This document shows positions 19,720 through 32,639 of a DNA stretch of 64,000 bases, piece after piece. Source of the DNA: Brachypterus glaber (Eukaryota > Arthropoda > Insecta > Coleoptera > Kateretidae); NCBI GenBank assembly GCA_958510825.1, contig OY294054.1:9278319-9342318 (forward strand), written 5' to 3'. The notes under the pieces were generated by a model. It was not told the origin of the DNA, did no database searches, and saw only the letters and a program-made list of their open reading frames with translations. Position 1 is the first letter of the stretch. Every line of letters starts with the position of its first letter. A program made the translations under genes and the position numbers.

Positions 19720-21930
19720 ACACTGTAACAAGAATTAATGTAAATTCACAATACACTGAGACGTTTCGGACCTGTTTAGCGAATGGTAAATTTTCTCATG
19801 TGATGTAAATGTTGTGTAATATGTTATTATATCTAATGGGATAATACCATACGACTACCCTAGTAACAATTTTTGTCAAGTCTGGCTCAAGATTCTTGAT
19901 CAAATAACTGCATCCAGATTTTGACAATTCTGGCGCAAGATACTGTTGACAGATTCTTGCTTAAGAAATGTCAAAGAATTGCTACAGATACTTCGTCAAG
20001 ATTCTTGGACAAGTCTTGAGTAAGAATGTAGCAAGAAAAATTGACAAGAAATCGAAAAGCGATCTCTATCATGATCAAATCGTACTTGTTAGAGTAGGTC
20101 AAGATTCTTGACCAAGAATCTTGTCAAATTGCTTGCTACAGACTTGACGAACAGACTTGACAAAGTATTGCTGAACGTTCTGTTTCCAGAAACTTGCTAA
20201 AGTCTTGCCCAAGTCTGGATACAGAATCTTGATTAATTCTCTTGCTCAAGAATTGTCCAATTCTTTACACAGAACTTTGTCAAGTACTCTGGTCAAGAAA
20301 CTTGTCCAAGTTCAATGTTACTAGAGTAATATAATATTTGTATAAATATATAAATTACATTAGATACGAAATGAGCACTTAATATTACTGCAAAAATGTA
20401 TAATATATGTATTTATAGGTATATATGTGTTTACTTTAAAAATATGGCAATACTACTTTTTTGTATCAAATTTAAATTACCTTCTAAATTACTGTAGTAT
20501 CACATTATAATGTAAATTAAGATACTATTGTTACAGACTGTAACAAGGATTGATGTAAATTTACAAGGCACTAAGTGAGACGTTTCAGACCTATCTAGCG
20601 TACCTATGATAAATTTTCTCGTGTGATGTAAATGTTGTGTAATATTTTATTATATCTAATGGAATAATACCATACGACCAGTATAATATTTGTATAAATA
20701 TATTGTAAAACTAAATTAGATACGAAATGACCACTTAATATTACTCCAAAAATGTACAATATAAATATTATCACAAATTAAACTTATGTAACTGTAACTA
20801 GATGAGACGTTTCGCACCCATCTAGCGTATAGTATACTTTCTCTTGTGATGTATTTATTGTGTAATATTTTATTATATCTAATGGGATGTAATACTTATT
20901 TGTAAAATTACATTAGATACGAAATGACCACAATATTATGGTAAAATTACTCCAAAAATGTATATCGACTTGTAAATTTAAGTTTTTTTTTGCAGGAAAT
21001 TTAAGAAAGCACTGCACAATTTAGCAAAATTGCAATATTATGTGTTGGCGTAATTTTCCTGTACCTATAACATTAAATAATAGGTATAGGTAATATCACA
21101 GTTTCTGTAAAACTATATGATTGTTTTTCAGTGCAGCTACATATATTAATTTAAAAAGGAAAAATATAAAATTTAAAGTTTTAATTTTTTAACCAATATT
21201 TTTTTTTAATAAGAAAAAAGATAATGTAATAATATATTTACAAAAACTTTTTGAAAAAGCTGGAAAGTTTAAATCATAAAAGTGGGGTAAAAATGTCGTC
21301 TTCATCGGTTAATATTATATACTTTAAAAATATGGTAATACTACTTTTTTGTATCAAATTAAAATTACCTTCTAAATTACTGTAGTATCACATTATAATG
21401 TAAATTAAGATACTATTTTTACACACTGTAACTAGATGAGACGTTTCGCACCCATCTAGCGTATAGTAAATTTTCTCTTGTGATGTATTTATTGTGTAAT
21501 ATTTTATTATATCTAATGGGATAATACCATACGGCTAAGGTAATACTTATTTGTAAAATTACATTAGATACGAAATGACCACAATATTATGGTAAAATTA
21601 CTCCAAAAATGTACATCGACTTGTAAATTTAAGTTTTTCTGCAGGAAATTAAATGGCGTCATTGGCGTGATTTTCCTGTACCTATAACATTACATAATAG
21701 GTATAGGTAATATCACAGTTTCTGTAAAACTATATGATTTTTTTTTTCAGTGCAGCTACATACATTAATTTAAAAAGGAAAAATATAAAATTAAAAGTTT
21801 TAATTTTTTAACCAATCTTTTTTTTTAATAAGAAAAAAGGGAATGTAATAATATATTTACAAAAACTTTTTGCCAAAGCTGGAAAGTTTAAATCATAAAA
21901 GTGGGGTAAAAATGTCGTCTTCATCGGTTA
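19720..21930. repeat. Tandem array of a 0.2-0.9-kb repeat, four copies of a core
   Basis: The core GAGACGTTTC..xxCC(C/T)..TCTAGCGTA, followed by TTTTCT(C/T)(G/T)TGTGATGTA and TATATCTAATGG, occurs at about 19762, 20577, 20803 and 21436. A longer block (about 20430-21310) is repeated at about 21312-21930, sharing the CACATTATAATGTAAATTAA segment and the tail AAAGTGGGGTAAAAATGTCG (at about 21281 and 21899). Units differ by small deletions. The first copy is interrupted by the MITE at 19858-20326. Confidence 0.88.
19858..20326. mobile_element. TA-flanked MITE built of CAAGA/TCTTG repeats
   Basis: TA flanks are at 19856-19857 and 20327-20328; ends are CCCTAGTAACA and, inverted, CTCTAGTAACA. Comparison with the uninterrupted copies of the host repeat (20680 and 21525) shows that the sequence between the TAs is an addition. 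The interior is made almost wholly of the short inverted words TCAAGA and TCTTGAC/GTCAAG, in varied order. TA target choice points to Tc1/mariner-like mobilisation. Confidence 0.85.
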
Positions 21931-22835
21931 AAGTTCTCCCTCGAAAGTTTAAACTTCACTGTAATTAACTTTTTTATATCTCTGATTTTTTCAAGATTTT
22001 AGACTTAGTAATTTAGAAAATATAGAGAAAAATACTAGCTTTAATTTAATGTTATTTTAATTATCATACACTCAAAAAAAAAAACAGTATGTTAGTGTTT
22101 TGCAAAAGACTAACAAACCATGGTCTGTGAACAACCTTCGACCTAAAGTTTATATTATTAAATTAAAATTATTACCTGAAGTTGTATATGACGTCATTAA
22201 GTGCCTCTAAATAAGGGGGTATTGGGGGTTAATGTATTTAAAATGTGTGAATTTAGTTTTTTTCATTTTTTCTAAAAAAAACATATATCTAAGAGGTTAA
22301 GGAGTTCCTACAAAATTAACTTAAACAACTCCCAAACAAATTAAAATGCTGCCAATAGCACAATACTTTTTTCTATCGTTCATAGAAAAAAATAAATAAA
22401 AAAAAATAAATAAAAATATTAAAAAATCAAAAAGTATTTTAATGTTTAACAGTAAAAAAAGTCGTTCTGTTATAAAATGTTTGCCTATTTTGTGTTAACC
22501 CTTGACTGGTACTGGTGTTCTTTTTTTAAGCAACTAATATTTTGGAGACAAATATAAAAAATATACAATAAATTAATTTAACTTTAAAAATACTGATTAA
22601 GCCATATGAAATTCACCCGTTCAAGTCCGGTCTATGCAACATTTATACCCGCGCAGACCCGTCATTTTCAATAGGGATAAAATAAAGAATATATCAATAT
22701 TCTTAAAAAACAACAAAATAAAAAACAAAATAAACAATTTATTAACCTACAGGCCAGTTAAGGGTTATTATCAAAGATTTACCTTAAATATATTAGTAAA
22801 TTAAAATAAACTAATAACTTAAAAAACACAGGAGC
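21931..22835. other. Non-coding AT-rich region
   Basis: Poly(A/T)-rich, with no element border, exon or RNA gene that I can support. Confidence 0.55.
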
Positions 22836-23965
22836 ACTGTGGGATGAGAAAAAAAAAAGATGAACGAAAATCTAAATTTTTGCATACGAGTATTTTTGAT
22901 AGCCCTGACTTCGAATATGATAGTGAAAAAGCTGAAAAAACAGTACCGCGCCACTAGGGTGGTTCATTTTTTATTTTTTTTTCTATTTTGATCAAATTTG
23001 GTATACAGGCTCTTTTCAAGTATATTAACGTAGACCAATGGTTAAAACACCAAAAATCAAAATGGCGGAGCCAATATGGCGTATCGGTTTTTAGAATGTT
23101 GTCATAATTAGGCGAAACACTTAATATGACAAAGCTTATATGAAAGTTAAAAATAAATTTTTATATCCATTTAAGTTAAAATCTAATTAGTACTGAATCT
23201 AATTATAAAACCGGATTCAGTTATTAATACTGATGATTAACATGATGATTTGGATGACAGTTCTGATCATTAATTATTTATTTAATAAAATTTGACCATG
23301 TAAATGATTTTTATAGCGTTTTATTTCGAACATATATTTTAGATTTTTAGTTTCAGAAAATGGCAAATGAGGGCAATTTTTGAAATTTAAGATTTTACAA
23401 TTTTATTTAAATTTTTAGGTTTCAGTGACCTTTTTGCATACTTAAAACCAACTTATCTTTAATTTATTTTAATTTAAGAAATCACTAGGGCTAATATAAA
23501 ATATTTACCATATCTGGACAATAAAATTCAATTCACGAAATTCTGACGACCTTGAAATTAATATTTTAACTAAAATGGATATAAAACAGTATTTTTAACT
23601 TTCATTTAAGCTTTGTCATATTAAGTGTTTTAAGTTTAGTCCTTTCCTTAAAATCGATGACCTTGGACTACTTTATAGCCTTAATTTCGCCTAATTATGA
23701 CAACATTCTAAAAACCGATACGCCATATTGGCTCCGCCATTTTGATTTTTAGTGTTTTAACCATTGGTCTACGTTAATATTCCTAAAAAGAGAATGTATA
23801 CGAAATTTGAACAGAATCGAAAAAAATTTAAAAAAATGAACCATCCTAGTGGAGCGGATTTTTTTTTCAGCTTTTTCACTATCATATTCGAAATCAGCGG
23901 TATCAAAAATACTCGTGTGCAAAAATTTAGATTTTCGTCCATCTTTTTTTTTCTCAGCCCACAGT
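22836..23965. mobile_element. 1.1-kb foldback element with ~275-bp arms
   Basis: The arms (about 22836-23112 and 23690-23965) are inverted copies, starting ACTGTGGGxTGAG and sharing AAAATCTAAATTTTTGCA, CGAATATGATAGTG, AAAATGGCGGAGCCAATATG and ATGTTGTCATAATTAGGCG. The loop is about 580 bp and AT-rich; within it TTAACTTTCAT..AAGCTT near 23600 and 23130 extend the palindrome. Open frames in the arms are artefacts: the same codons appear mirrored. Confidence 0.88.
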
Positions 23966-24547
23966 TCGGAGTTGAGATTTTTGTCCCTTTCCCCTACCAA
24001 TCACAGCACTTGCCCTTATAGTAACTATCAATACCAGGAAAAAATATCGATTTATTTTTGCAGCTGTATTTTTATTCGTTTCATAAAAATCGGCCAAAAA
24101 GATATATCTTCGTCAAGTCGGGCTTCTGGATGTGAGAAGTTTTAAACATCGATAAGTTTGTTTTCAATCTCCGGATAAAGTTCTCCGAAAATGATCTGTA
24201 AAAGATTTACGGACCAAAATATTTTCGATAATATACAGCCTGTATACAGGGTAATTCACTTAAAACTTCCAGATTTTTCAAAAACTAAAAGATCTGTAAA
24301 AAGCATAGGATAGATATGTGTGACTTTAGTTTGGTACAAACTACACCTCACGACGCCTCGCACTGCAAAGAAATCTATATATTATGAATTCGGTAGTGGC
24401 CCACCGGTATTTTAGAAAATTCCCGAATCGTCCTTGTTAAAGGTTACAAATTATGCCCCCCGGCAGCAGGAGTGACGGGCGCCTCCCCCCTCCAACCACG
24501 CTCGAGTTGGAAAAATCTGCTCTTCTGTTAGGAAAATTCTTTTTTTT
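23966..24547. other. Non-coding region
   Basis: Contains TATACAGGGTAATTCACTT at 24243, a possible isolated mariner-like end, without a partner that I could find. GC is locally higher near 24450-24500. No gene is recognised. Confidence 0.5.
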
Positions 24548-24800
24548 TAAATAGTCGTCAAAATTTCCGCTAGGGGTAGTATTTTTTTTGAGATTAGAAC
24601 CTTTTTTTAAAGTCGTTAAAATTTCCGCATTTTTTCGAGGTGTGGACCTTTTTTTAGTCGTGAAAATATCCGCTAGAAGTAAAGCATTTTTTCGAGGCGA
24701 GAACCTTTTTTCTCTTTAGTAAACCTTTTTATTTTTCTTTTATAGTCATCAAAATTTCCGACAAGGGTAAAGCTTTTTTTCGATGCGAGAACTTTTTTTT
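24548..24800. repeat. Four ~75-bp tandem repeats
   Basis: The unit AGTCGTxAAAATTTCCGCTAGxxGTAxxxTTTTTTCGAGxxGAGAACC recurs four times with indels, from 24553 to about 24795. Confidence 0.85.
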
Positions 24801-25029
24801 TAATATATACATTTTATCGCTTTTTATATAGGTACAAGTCGTGAAGCCCGTTCTTCGAACGGGTTAGTTAAAAGTTTAAATAAATAAATAAACCTTGTTT
24901 ACAATTTCCCCGCAATCAGGGATAAGGGAGTATTTTTTATTTTTATTTTTGATATCAATACAGAATATTTCTTACAAATATCGGGATTGTAAAGTAAGAG
25001 GTCTCTGAGATACGCAGAAAATAAAAATG

Positions 25030-26560
25030 TATAATCTTTAAATTATTCACACCTTAAAACCAAAATACTACAATTTTTACACCCTTATGGATCAAATATC
25101 GAAAAATCCTGAAACATGTAGGTATATTTTTGATTTCGATAAACAACATTTTTGCCAAATTAAAGATTCTAAGAGGTCTCTGAGATACGCACACTTTTTA
25201 AAAAACCTTTTAACCCTTAGGGGTCGAATATCGAAAATTCCTGTAAAACGTATCTTTTCGATTTCGATAAAGGACATTTTTGCCAAATATGAAGATTCTA
25301 GATAAATAGGTATCGGAGATACGCACACTTTTTAAAAACCTTTCAACCCCGGTTTCAGCCCCTTAGAGGTTAAATATCTAAAATTCCTGAAACAGGTATC
25401 TTTTTGATTTCGAAATAGAACATTTTTGCCAAATATATTAAGAGGTCTGTAATATACACACACTTTTTAAAAAACTTTTCAACCCCCGGTTCACCCCTTA
25501 AGGGTCGAATATCGAAAATTCCTGAATCACGTATCTTTTTGATTTCGAAATAGAATATTTTTGCCAAATATGAAGGTTCTAGATTAAGAGGTCTGTAAGA
25601 TACACACACTTTTTAAAAAAAATTCAACCCCCGGTTTACCCCTTAAGGGTCGAATATCGAAAATTCCTGAAACACGTATCTTTTTAATTTCGAAATAGAA
25701 CATTTTTGCCAAATATGAAGATTCTAGATTAAGAGGTCTGTAAGATACACACACTTTAAAAAAAAATAATTAACCCCCGGTTTACCCCTTAAGGGTCGAA
25801 TATCGAAAATTCCTGAAACACGTATCTTTTTAATTTCGAAATAGAACATTTTTGCCAAATATGAAGATTCTAGATTAAGAGGTCTGTAAGATACACACAC
25901 TTAAAAAAAAAATTAACCCCCGGTTCACCCCTTAAGGATCGAATATCGAAAATTCCTGAAACACATGTCTTTTCGATTTTTATAAAGAACATTTTTTCGA
26001 AATATTAAGATTCTAAATAAAGATGTCTCTGAAATGCACCCTTTAAAAAAAAAAACTTTCATTCCCCGCTACTTAAGGTCTAACATCGAACATTACTGAA
26101 ACACGTATCTTTTCGATTTCGATAAAGAATATTTTTGACAAATATGAAGATTCTAGATTAAGAAATCTCTGAGACACAAACACTTTTTAAAAAACTTTTC
26201 AACCTCCGGTTCACCCCTTAAGGGTCGAATATCGAAAATTCCTGAAACACGCAACTTTTCGATTTTGATAAAGAACATTTTTGCCAAATATGAAGATTCT
26301 AAAGAGGTATTTGAGATAGTCACACTTTTTAAAACCAGGGTATTTTTTACATAATTTACCACTTTCGACTTAAATATGACGATTTTGACCACCTTAGGGG
26401 TCGAATATCGAATATCGAAAATCCTGGGGCACGTATCTTTTCGATTTCGATAAAGAACATTTTTGCCAAATATAAAGATTCTAGATAGAGAGGTCTCTGG
26501 GACACGCACAGTTTTTAAAAAAACTGTCAACCCCCGTTTCACTCCCTAAGAGTTTCGAAA
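25030..26560. repeat. Satellite-like array, about 10 units of ~130-150 bp
   Basis: The core GGGTCGAATATCGAAAATTC recurs, with variants, at about 25088, 25223, 25368, 25506, 25654, 25795, 25938, 26083, 26226 and 26398. Each unit continues with CTGAAACACGTATCTTTT, a TTCGATAAAGAACATTTTTG segment, AAGATTCTAGAT and AGAGGTCT..GATACACACACTTTTTAAAA. The middle units are most alike, the outer ones more decayed, as in an array that turned over by unequal exchange. Long open frames across it (for example 26153-26542) have no real coding character. Confidence 0.93.
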
Positions 26561-26569
26561 AATCGCTTC

Positions 26570-27555
26570 TTAGTGGGTGCTTACATGATAAAAGGAACAA
26601 ACTATCCGAATTTCAGGTTTCTAGGTCCAGGGGTTTGGGCTGGGCGTATTCTACCGAAGTGAGTTAGTTAGGATTTTATATAATAGATAATGACACCCCC
26701 TTAGGTCTGCTTTTTCCTCGCCCTCAAAGGCACCCACTACGGGTCTGGGTACCCATCATATATGGTACCCAGACACTATAGTGTCCGTATTAAATTTAAA
26801 ACTAGCTTTTGATTCACCAGCGTTTTAGCTATTTTATTTCTTTATCAGGCATTATTAGGAGCACGTGTACTTTTTGTAACAGTCGGGTTTGTTGGTACCT
26901 CGGATATTACTAAAATCAACCAAAATCAAACTTTGAAATTCTGCAAAAATACATTAAATCCGCTACTGAAATACTGTACCTGCATCACGTAAGTATACTT
27001 TTTTTCTTTCTAAACTAAAACATCTTTTATCAGCAAATTAAAATTGTTTAGAACGAACTCTAAAAGAATACAAAGAGTTTGTGAAAAAACAACAGCAAAT
27101 TCCTGCAAGAAATTCACAGGATAAAAAGTTTAAATGTTTTAAAGTAGACAGTTGACATATAGGACAATTTATTTTCTAGCAATTTATTTAACTCGACCAA
27201 ATTAAATATATGGGTAGGATGAAAGGTACCAAGTTGTTGGTTGTATCTAACCCCCTAAGGGTTAAAATAAAGTATTTGTGTAACACATAAATTTATTCAC
27301 TGAAAGTTGACAGTACTGGTAGCGTTTTTATAATTTTAAAACGTGTTTAAACATTTAGGTATGTATCTATTTAATAACTTATGTATATTCTAGCATAATT
27401 TATTAATTTATAATGACTGCCATTTTCATTTTTTATCCAATTGCAAAATATTGTTGTATTTTGTCCATTTAAATGGACAACATATTTTTATTTTTTTCTT
27501 AAATTGTTATGAAGCCATGGAGCACCATCTCGTAGCAAATAAGTAAATTGGTATG
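26570..27555. other. Non-coding region
   Basis: Includes a short inverted pair, GGTCTGGGTACC (26741) and GGTACCCAGACAC (26764), around CATCATATAT. Otherwise AT-rich with nothing recognisable. Confidence 0.55.
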
Positions 27556-27559
27556 TTTT

Positions 27560-27801
27560 TGTTTTATACTGTTTAACGTCGTTTTTCGCTGCTATGGCCT
27601 AATTGACGGGACCGCCATCTTTACGTGCCCTCCGAAGCACGATCCTCAACAGAACTCGCATCCACCCTGAAATGTGTTTACATTTTCACCTGCAACCCAC
27701 ATTACAGTTAGTCATCGTAGTTCCATCTACCGACTATTTATACCACTACCCACAACCCCGGGATCCGTAATCAAACGCGTAACCATTGCGCCAACGGGGT
27801 C
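27560..27801 (-). repeat. tRNA-derived SINE, decayed
   Basis: Read on the minus strand from 27801, the head GACCCCGTTGGCGCAATGG has a good pol III box A (TGGCGCAATGG). The box B region (GTTGTGGGTAGTGG) is degraded. The body contains GTGCTTCGGAGGGCACG and GGCGGTCCCGTCAATTAG, which resemble the conserved core I know from many insect SINEs, and it closes with GACGTTAAACAG. SINEs of this kind are copied by a partner non-LTR element. No target duplication was identified. Confidence 0.65.
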
Positions 27802-28250
27802 GGAAAATTGGTATATATTTAAGGGGAATTTTAGGAAATCTAGTAGGTATTTACTATCTATTTAAAACGTAAACCCACGAAAAAATATTTGTATTTATCA
27901 TTATTTTGAGTTGTGGTCCCAAGACGTATACAATATCATGTATCTGCAATTTAAGACAAACCAAGTGACAGTTATCAATTGTACATAAAATTATCTCCTA
28001 CTAACTAGGAGAGAAAAAATGATTATTGCTCTAGCTGCAGAATTAATTTCTCGGATTAAAAACGTGATAACTAAATGATACGTTCTAAAGCTAGCGGTAA
28101 GACAAATGTTCTTGTATTTTGGATGTCTACTTATTACTAAACTGCTTTTATTTTAATATATTGCCTCGATATTGGCTGAAGGGGACTTTTTTTTCATAAT
28201 TTGAAAAAAATTAACTTTTTATTTTTTTTTGTGAAAATAATATTTTATTA

Positions 28251-29202
28251 TTATACAAAAAGTGCTTAGTGTTTTGGGAATTTAAAAACAAACAGGGCAA
28301 ATTATCAAGAGCGACTTTTTTATGATATCAAAAACAAAAAATAAATTCCATCCGGGGACATACCGTACATCGGAAAAAAAAGATTTATTTCATGTCAATA
28401 TTGGTTTCCTCAAAAAAATAACACACATTATACATTTAAAAAGTCCAAATGGCGTTTTTTTATTTTTCAGAAAAATGTTTATAAAATGATAAAAATATTG
28501 AAAATAGAATATTTTTTAGGTTTAGTTACTAGTATTTAGTCTTATGAATAGAATCTCGTTGGAATTTTTACTCTATGTGTTACAGGAAGCCCAAAAACTG
28601 TGGAGCTATTTAAAAAGTGTCTTTTGGAAGACGCCCTCTGAAGTGGTCAAGATGTACTAAAAATGCAAAAAAAATATATTCCTAATATATAAATATGTCC
28701 AAAAGAAATCAGTTAAATAAAATATTCTTTTCACAAAAAAAAAATAAAAAGTTTTTTTCCAATTATAAAACAAAAAACCCCCTTAAACAAAACTAATAAG
28801 TTATCGAACGTTGGTTTTATAGTCAAATTGACATCCTATGAACTATATTTATTAAATTTATATTAACTAACTTTTAAAAGCCTTGAAAAAAATCATATTT
28901 TGGGAAGTATATCGAGAGAAAACGCAATATAGGTACTATCTACTGTGAAAGGTATACGTTAGAAGGCGAAGCATTACATATCTTTAGGCATTCGCCAAAA
29001 TTGTAAAAAAAATATTTTGCGCCCTTGTGTGTTATTTTTTTGAGGAAACCAATAATGACATGAAATAAATCTTTTTTTTTCCGATGTACCGATGTCCCCG
29101 GATGGAATTTATTTTTTGTTTTTGATATCATAAAAAATTCGCTCTTGATAGCTTGCCCTGCTTGTTTTCAAACTCCCAAAACACTAAGCTTTTTTTGTAT
29201 AA
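28251..29202. mobile_element. 0.95-kb foldback element with ~180-bp arms
   Basis: The arms 28251-28432 and 29023-29202 are inverted copies sharing GCTTAGTGTTTTGGGA, CAAGAGCGA, AAAATAAATTCCATCCGGGG and GGTTTCCTCAAAAAAATAAC. A third piece of the same family (29285-29475) adjoins it, with CCGGATGGAGTTACA and AAGTCGCTCTTGATAACTTG. No gene inside. Confidence 0.85.
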
Positions 29203-29479
29203 CTTTTACGGTTTCATGAGATAATGATAAATTTTTTTAAGCCATTTTGAAGAAAAAAAAAACATTATCTGATGAACCGCAAGAGTTATACAAAAAGTGC
29301 TTAGTGTTTTGCACTTGCACATCCTACGTTTAACAAGTTAATCCTAACCAAACTTCGAGCTTTTACAGTATGTCTCCGGATGGAGTTACAAAGAGGAATT
29401 CATTTTTTATTTTTGATATCTGAAAAAAAGTCGCTCTTGATAACTTGCCTTGCTTGTTTTTCCCCTCCGGGGACATACT

Positions 29480-30905
29480 GTATAAAGCCTGTAAAAAACG
29501 GATAAATACATCAAAAACTGGACGATTTTCTTCTCTCCAAGGCCCCTCGAAAATAAAAAAGAAAAAAAAGGTTTAATCACGCAGTTTTAGGCCCTTCGAA
29601 AATGGGATTTGGTTTCTTTCGATTTAGCTTTTTAGGCGATTACTTCACCGGCTCATGCGCATGCATGCAAATAAAATTAAAAAATACAGTGGTATGTATA
29701 ACAACTTTTGATTTTTATTGATAGTGGTCATATAGGTAACCGAAAATTTTTATGAATAACGAAAAATCTGGTAATAGCGCGATTTTTTTTCTCGGCTCCT
29801 ATGGGTCCAATCGCGACGATTTAGAAAAAATTATGTTCGTTATACATGTCCCTTTAAAACTATCAAAAATTTTTTTTTTCCAACACAATTTCATAACCTC
29901 AAAAAAAAAATAAAACCGTTGCTTTTGGTACTTTTTTGTATTTTTTTTGTAATTTTGTCCAAAATGTGTATATTTTAGCAAAAATTTGTGTACTTCCAAT
30001 AGTTATAAATAAGTGAACCAAATTTGGTTTTAAAATATTGCCTTAATCGGTCCATGTGCTTAATTTTATAAAAAAAATTATTTGCTCGCCATTTTTGGGC
30101 AAAGTAACTAACAAGTTGTAGGTTTTTATATGTACTTTAATGTGGTGTAAAAAAACAAAATTTTAAATTAAAAAATTATACATTTTTAAATTTTTTTAAT
30201 TTTTTTTTTATTTTTATTTTATTAGTTCCTTTTCCATATCAAAAAATACTTTTTTTGAATATTTCTTATTGGAATATACTTTTTTATGTAAAAATACACA
30301 AAAAAGTGTATGTAGTGACATCGCAGGTTTAACCGTTTTGCAGATAAATGCATTAAAAAGTAAATTTTTACGCATCAAGAACCAAAAATAAAAAAAAAAT
30401 AAAGATTTTAATACTGGGTAGTGATTTAACATTAAAAACCGAGAAAACAAGTTCCATACATATTGGTCGAAAAATAATTTCGGGTTATATGACTCCACTA
30501 TGAAGTTCTCTCTAAGGTGCGCTTAGAGGAGCACTACTTTCCCCTATATTAAACAAACCAAATACATGAATTGTACCCTAGTTTTTTTAATGCATTTAAC
30601 GTTTAATTAAATCCTTTTTCATCCTAAAATTACACTGCAGCAATTTGTGTTAATTTTTAGTCGGGAGCGTATTTTCTACGATTAAAGAGATTTTAACCAT
30701 TTTAACTTTTATACTCATAGAAAAACTGCGTTTTGTTTCAATGCTTTAAAAGCTGCCTCTTCAGAAACATATAAATCTTTTAAAATATATGTATGCCTGG
30801 TGTTCCATGCGTAAAGGTCCTTAGATTAAAAGGGGGGAAAATAGATATCATAGAATTAATTGAACATATAATTAGAAACTTGTTGACTACCTCCAGTAGC
30901 ATTAT
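29480..30905. other. Non-coding, homopolymer-rich region
   Basis: Many A and T runs. Open frames at 29799-29999 and 30214-30498 are low-complexity and unrecognisable. Confidence 0.55.
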
Positions 30906-30909
30906 AATA

Positions 30910-31140
30910 TAACAAGCCGTTAAGATATGTAATGCTACGCGTTCCATTATATACTATTTACAGTAAATGGTATATTGCATTTTCCCAAATACTTAAAAAA
31001 GAAATTCTCAAAAAAAAATCAAAAAAACTTTCCACAATTTTTTTAATTTTCTTTTTGCGAAAAACGAAAAAGATAAAAAAAAAGAATTAAAAAAAAAAGT
31101 TTTTAACATTTTTTTCAATAAGATCTTTCTTTTTAACAAA
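30910..31140. repeat. Arm of the AAGCCGTxAAGATATGTAATGC family
   Basis: 30912-31000 reads AAGCCGTTAAGATATGTAAT, then ATTTACAGTAAATGGTATAT and CCCAAATACTTAAAA. An inverted arm with the same words is at about 37690-37800, so the two could bound one 6.9-kb composite, but several later elements lie between them and I cannot prove that. Confidence 0.6.
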
Positions 31141-31390
31141 TCAATTTTGAAAAAATAAAATAAAAAAAATAAAAAAAAAACTTAATAGTCATTTATATAC
31201 CAAGGGACTAAATTGGCTGTTTTAGTCCCGCTGCATAAGTGTTTCCTGAGCGAGCGTACGACCAAACATAATTTAGGTAGGTAGATAAAATTAAAATTAA
31301 AAAAACCATACATCTAAAATTGGGTGTTTTATTTTTGTTTTAATCAAGATGCCTGTAATTGCGAAAAGTCAGTTTCATGGCTATCGCGTT

Positions 31391-32580
31391 TTCAATTATT
31401 ATTCACAGCGCCTGCGCCAGAATAATATACGGTAGTTTCAAATTTTCAAAAAATTTCAAAAATCGTCCTAGACAAAAAATTCTTGAATATAAATTTGTTT
31501 CATGAAAAATAAGCAACTTTTTTTTTTCGTGTCTGTCCTGTGTCACGTTTTTTGTAGACACGATAACTCAAGAAAGAATAATCCGATCGACTTAAAAATT
31601 TCAGGAAAAATTAAGTTCAACGAGGGGAAGATATTGTTTTTGAAAGTAAAACAAAAAAGTTATGGGAGGTTAAACTTAAAAAAAAAAAAACGAAAAAAAG
31701 CTGAAAGAAAATTCCGATTAACGTAACTTTTTCAGGAAAAATTAGTTTTATTTTAGGATCAATTCTTCCAATTTTAAAAGTAACCCCCCAAAAAAAAAGT
31801 TACGTGTGGTTTTAAAAAAATCGAAAAAACTGAAAGAAAATTCTGATTAACGTAATATTTTTAGGCAAAATTACTTTTATTATAAGGATCAATTCTACCA
31901 ATTTTGAAAGAAATTCCCTCAAAAACAAAAAAGTATTGGGGTGTTAAACTTTTTAAAAATTTATTTTAAATTTTTTTGATTTTTCGCAAAAAGAAAATGA
32001 AAAAAAAAATAAAAATTTTGAAAAACTTTTTTTTTGTAAAAAAAATGCTATGTGTATGTTTATAATGTAGTCCGTGTTGTTTGTTTTTAATTTTTTTGAC
32101 TATTTTAGCCTGAAGATGACCCTAAATTCAAGGGACAAAATAAATGTAGCTATTTTTTATAAATAAAATGCTTCAATAAAAAACTTTGGAGTAGACATAA
32201 TAATTTTTTAATTTTGATTTATCAAAACTCCAATATGAGAATGGATCTCGATCACAGTTATTTAAGTTTAACCCCCCATAACTTTGTTGTTTTTGGGGGG
32301 ATTATTTTCAAAAACAATAGAGATCTTATCCACGTAAAACCTAATTTTTCTTGATACTTTCAAGTCGATCGGATTATTCATTCTCGAGTTATCGGCTTCA
32401 CAAAAACCGTGAAATCAGACAGACGGACAGACGGACATTAAAAAAAAAGTTGCTTATTTTTTCATGAAACAAATATTTATCCAATACTTTTTTGTCTAGG
32501 ACGATTTTTGAATTTTTTTGAAAATTCGAAACTACCGTATAATACTATTCTAGTGCAGGCGATGTGAATAGTATAATAAA
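31391..32580. mobile_element. 1.19-kb foldback with GTCC runs and AACTCAAGAA box
   Basis: The arms are inverted copies of several hundred bp. Left 31391 and right 32580 share ATTCACAGCGCCTGCGCCAG-like ends, ACGGTAGTTTC, AAAAATCGTCCTAGACAAAA, CATGAAAAATAAGCAACTTT, a GTCTGTCC run, AATCCGATCGACTT and GTTTTTGAAA. Isolated arms of the same family lie at about 40400-40640 and 56840-57170. The box CCTGAAGATGACCC at 32111 lies near the right arm. No coding capacity. Confidence 0.88.
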
Positions 32581-32639
32581 GATTATTATCTGTGTTGCAC
32601 AAAGAAGCCATTATAAAACCCAAATGGGTAGCATAATAA

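Noticed and set aside
23749..24145. Overlapping open frames on both strands
   Set aside because: They lie in or beside the right arm of the 22836-23965 foldback, and the same translation appears mirrored in the left arm.
26153..26542. 129-codon open frame on the minus strand
   Set aside because: Lies wholly in the satellite-like array; the peptide repeats with the array units.
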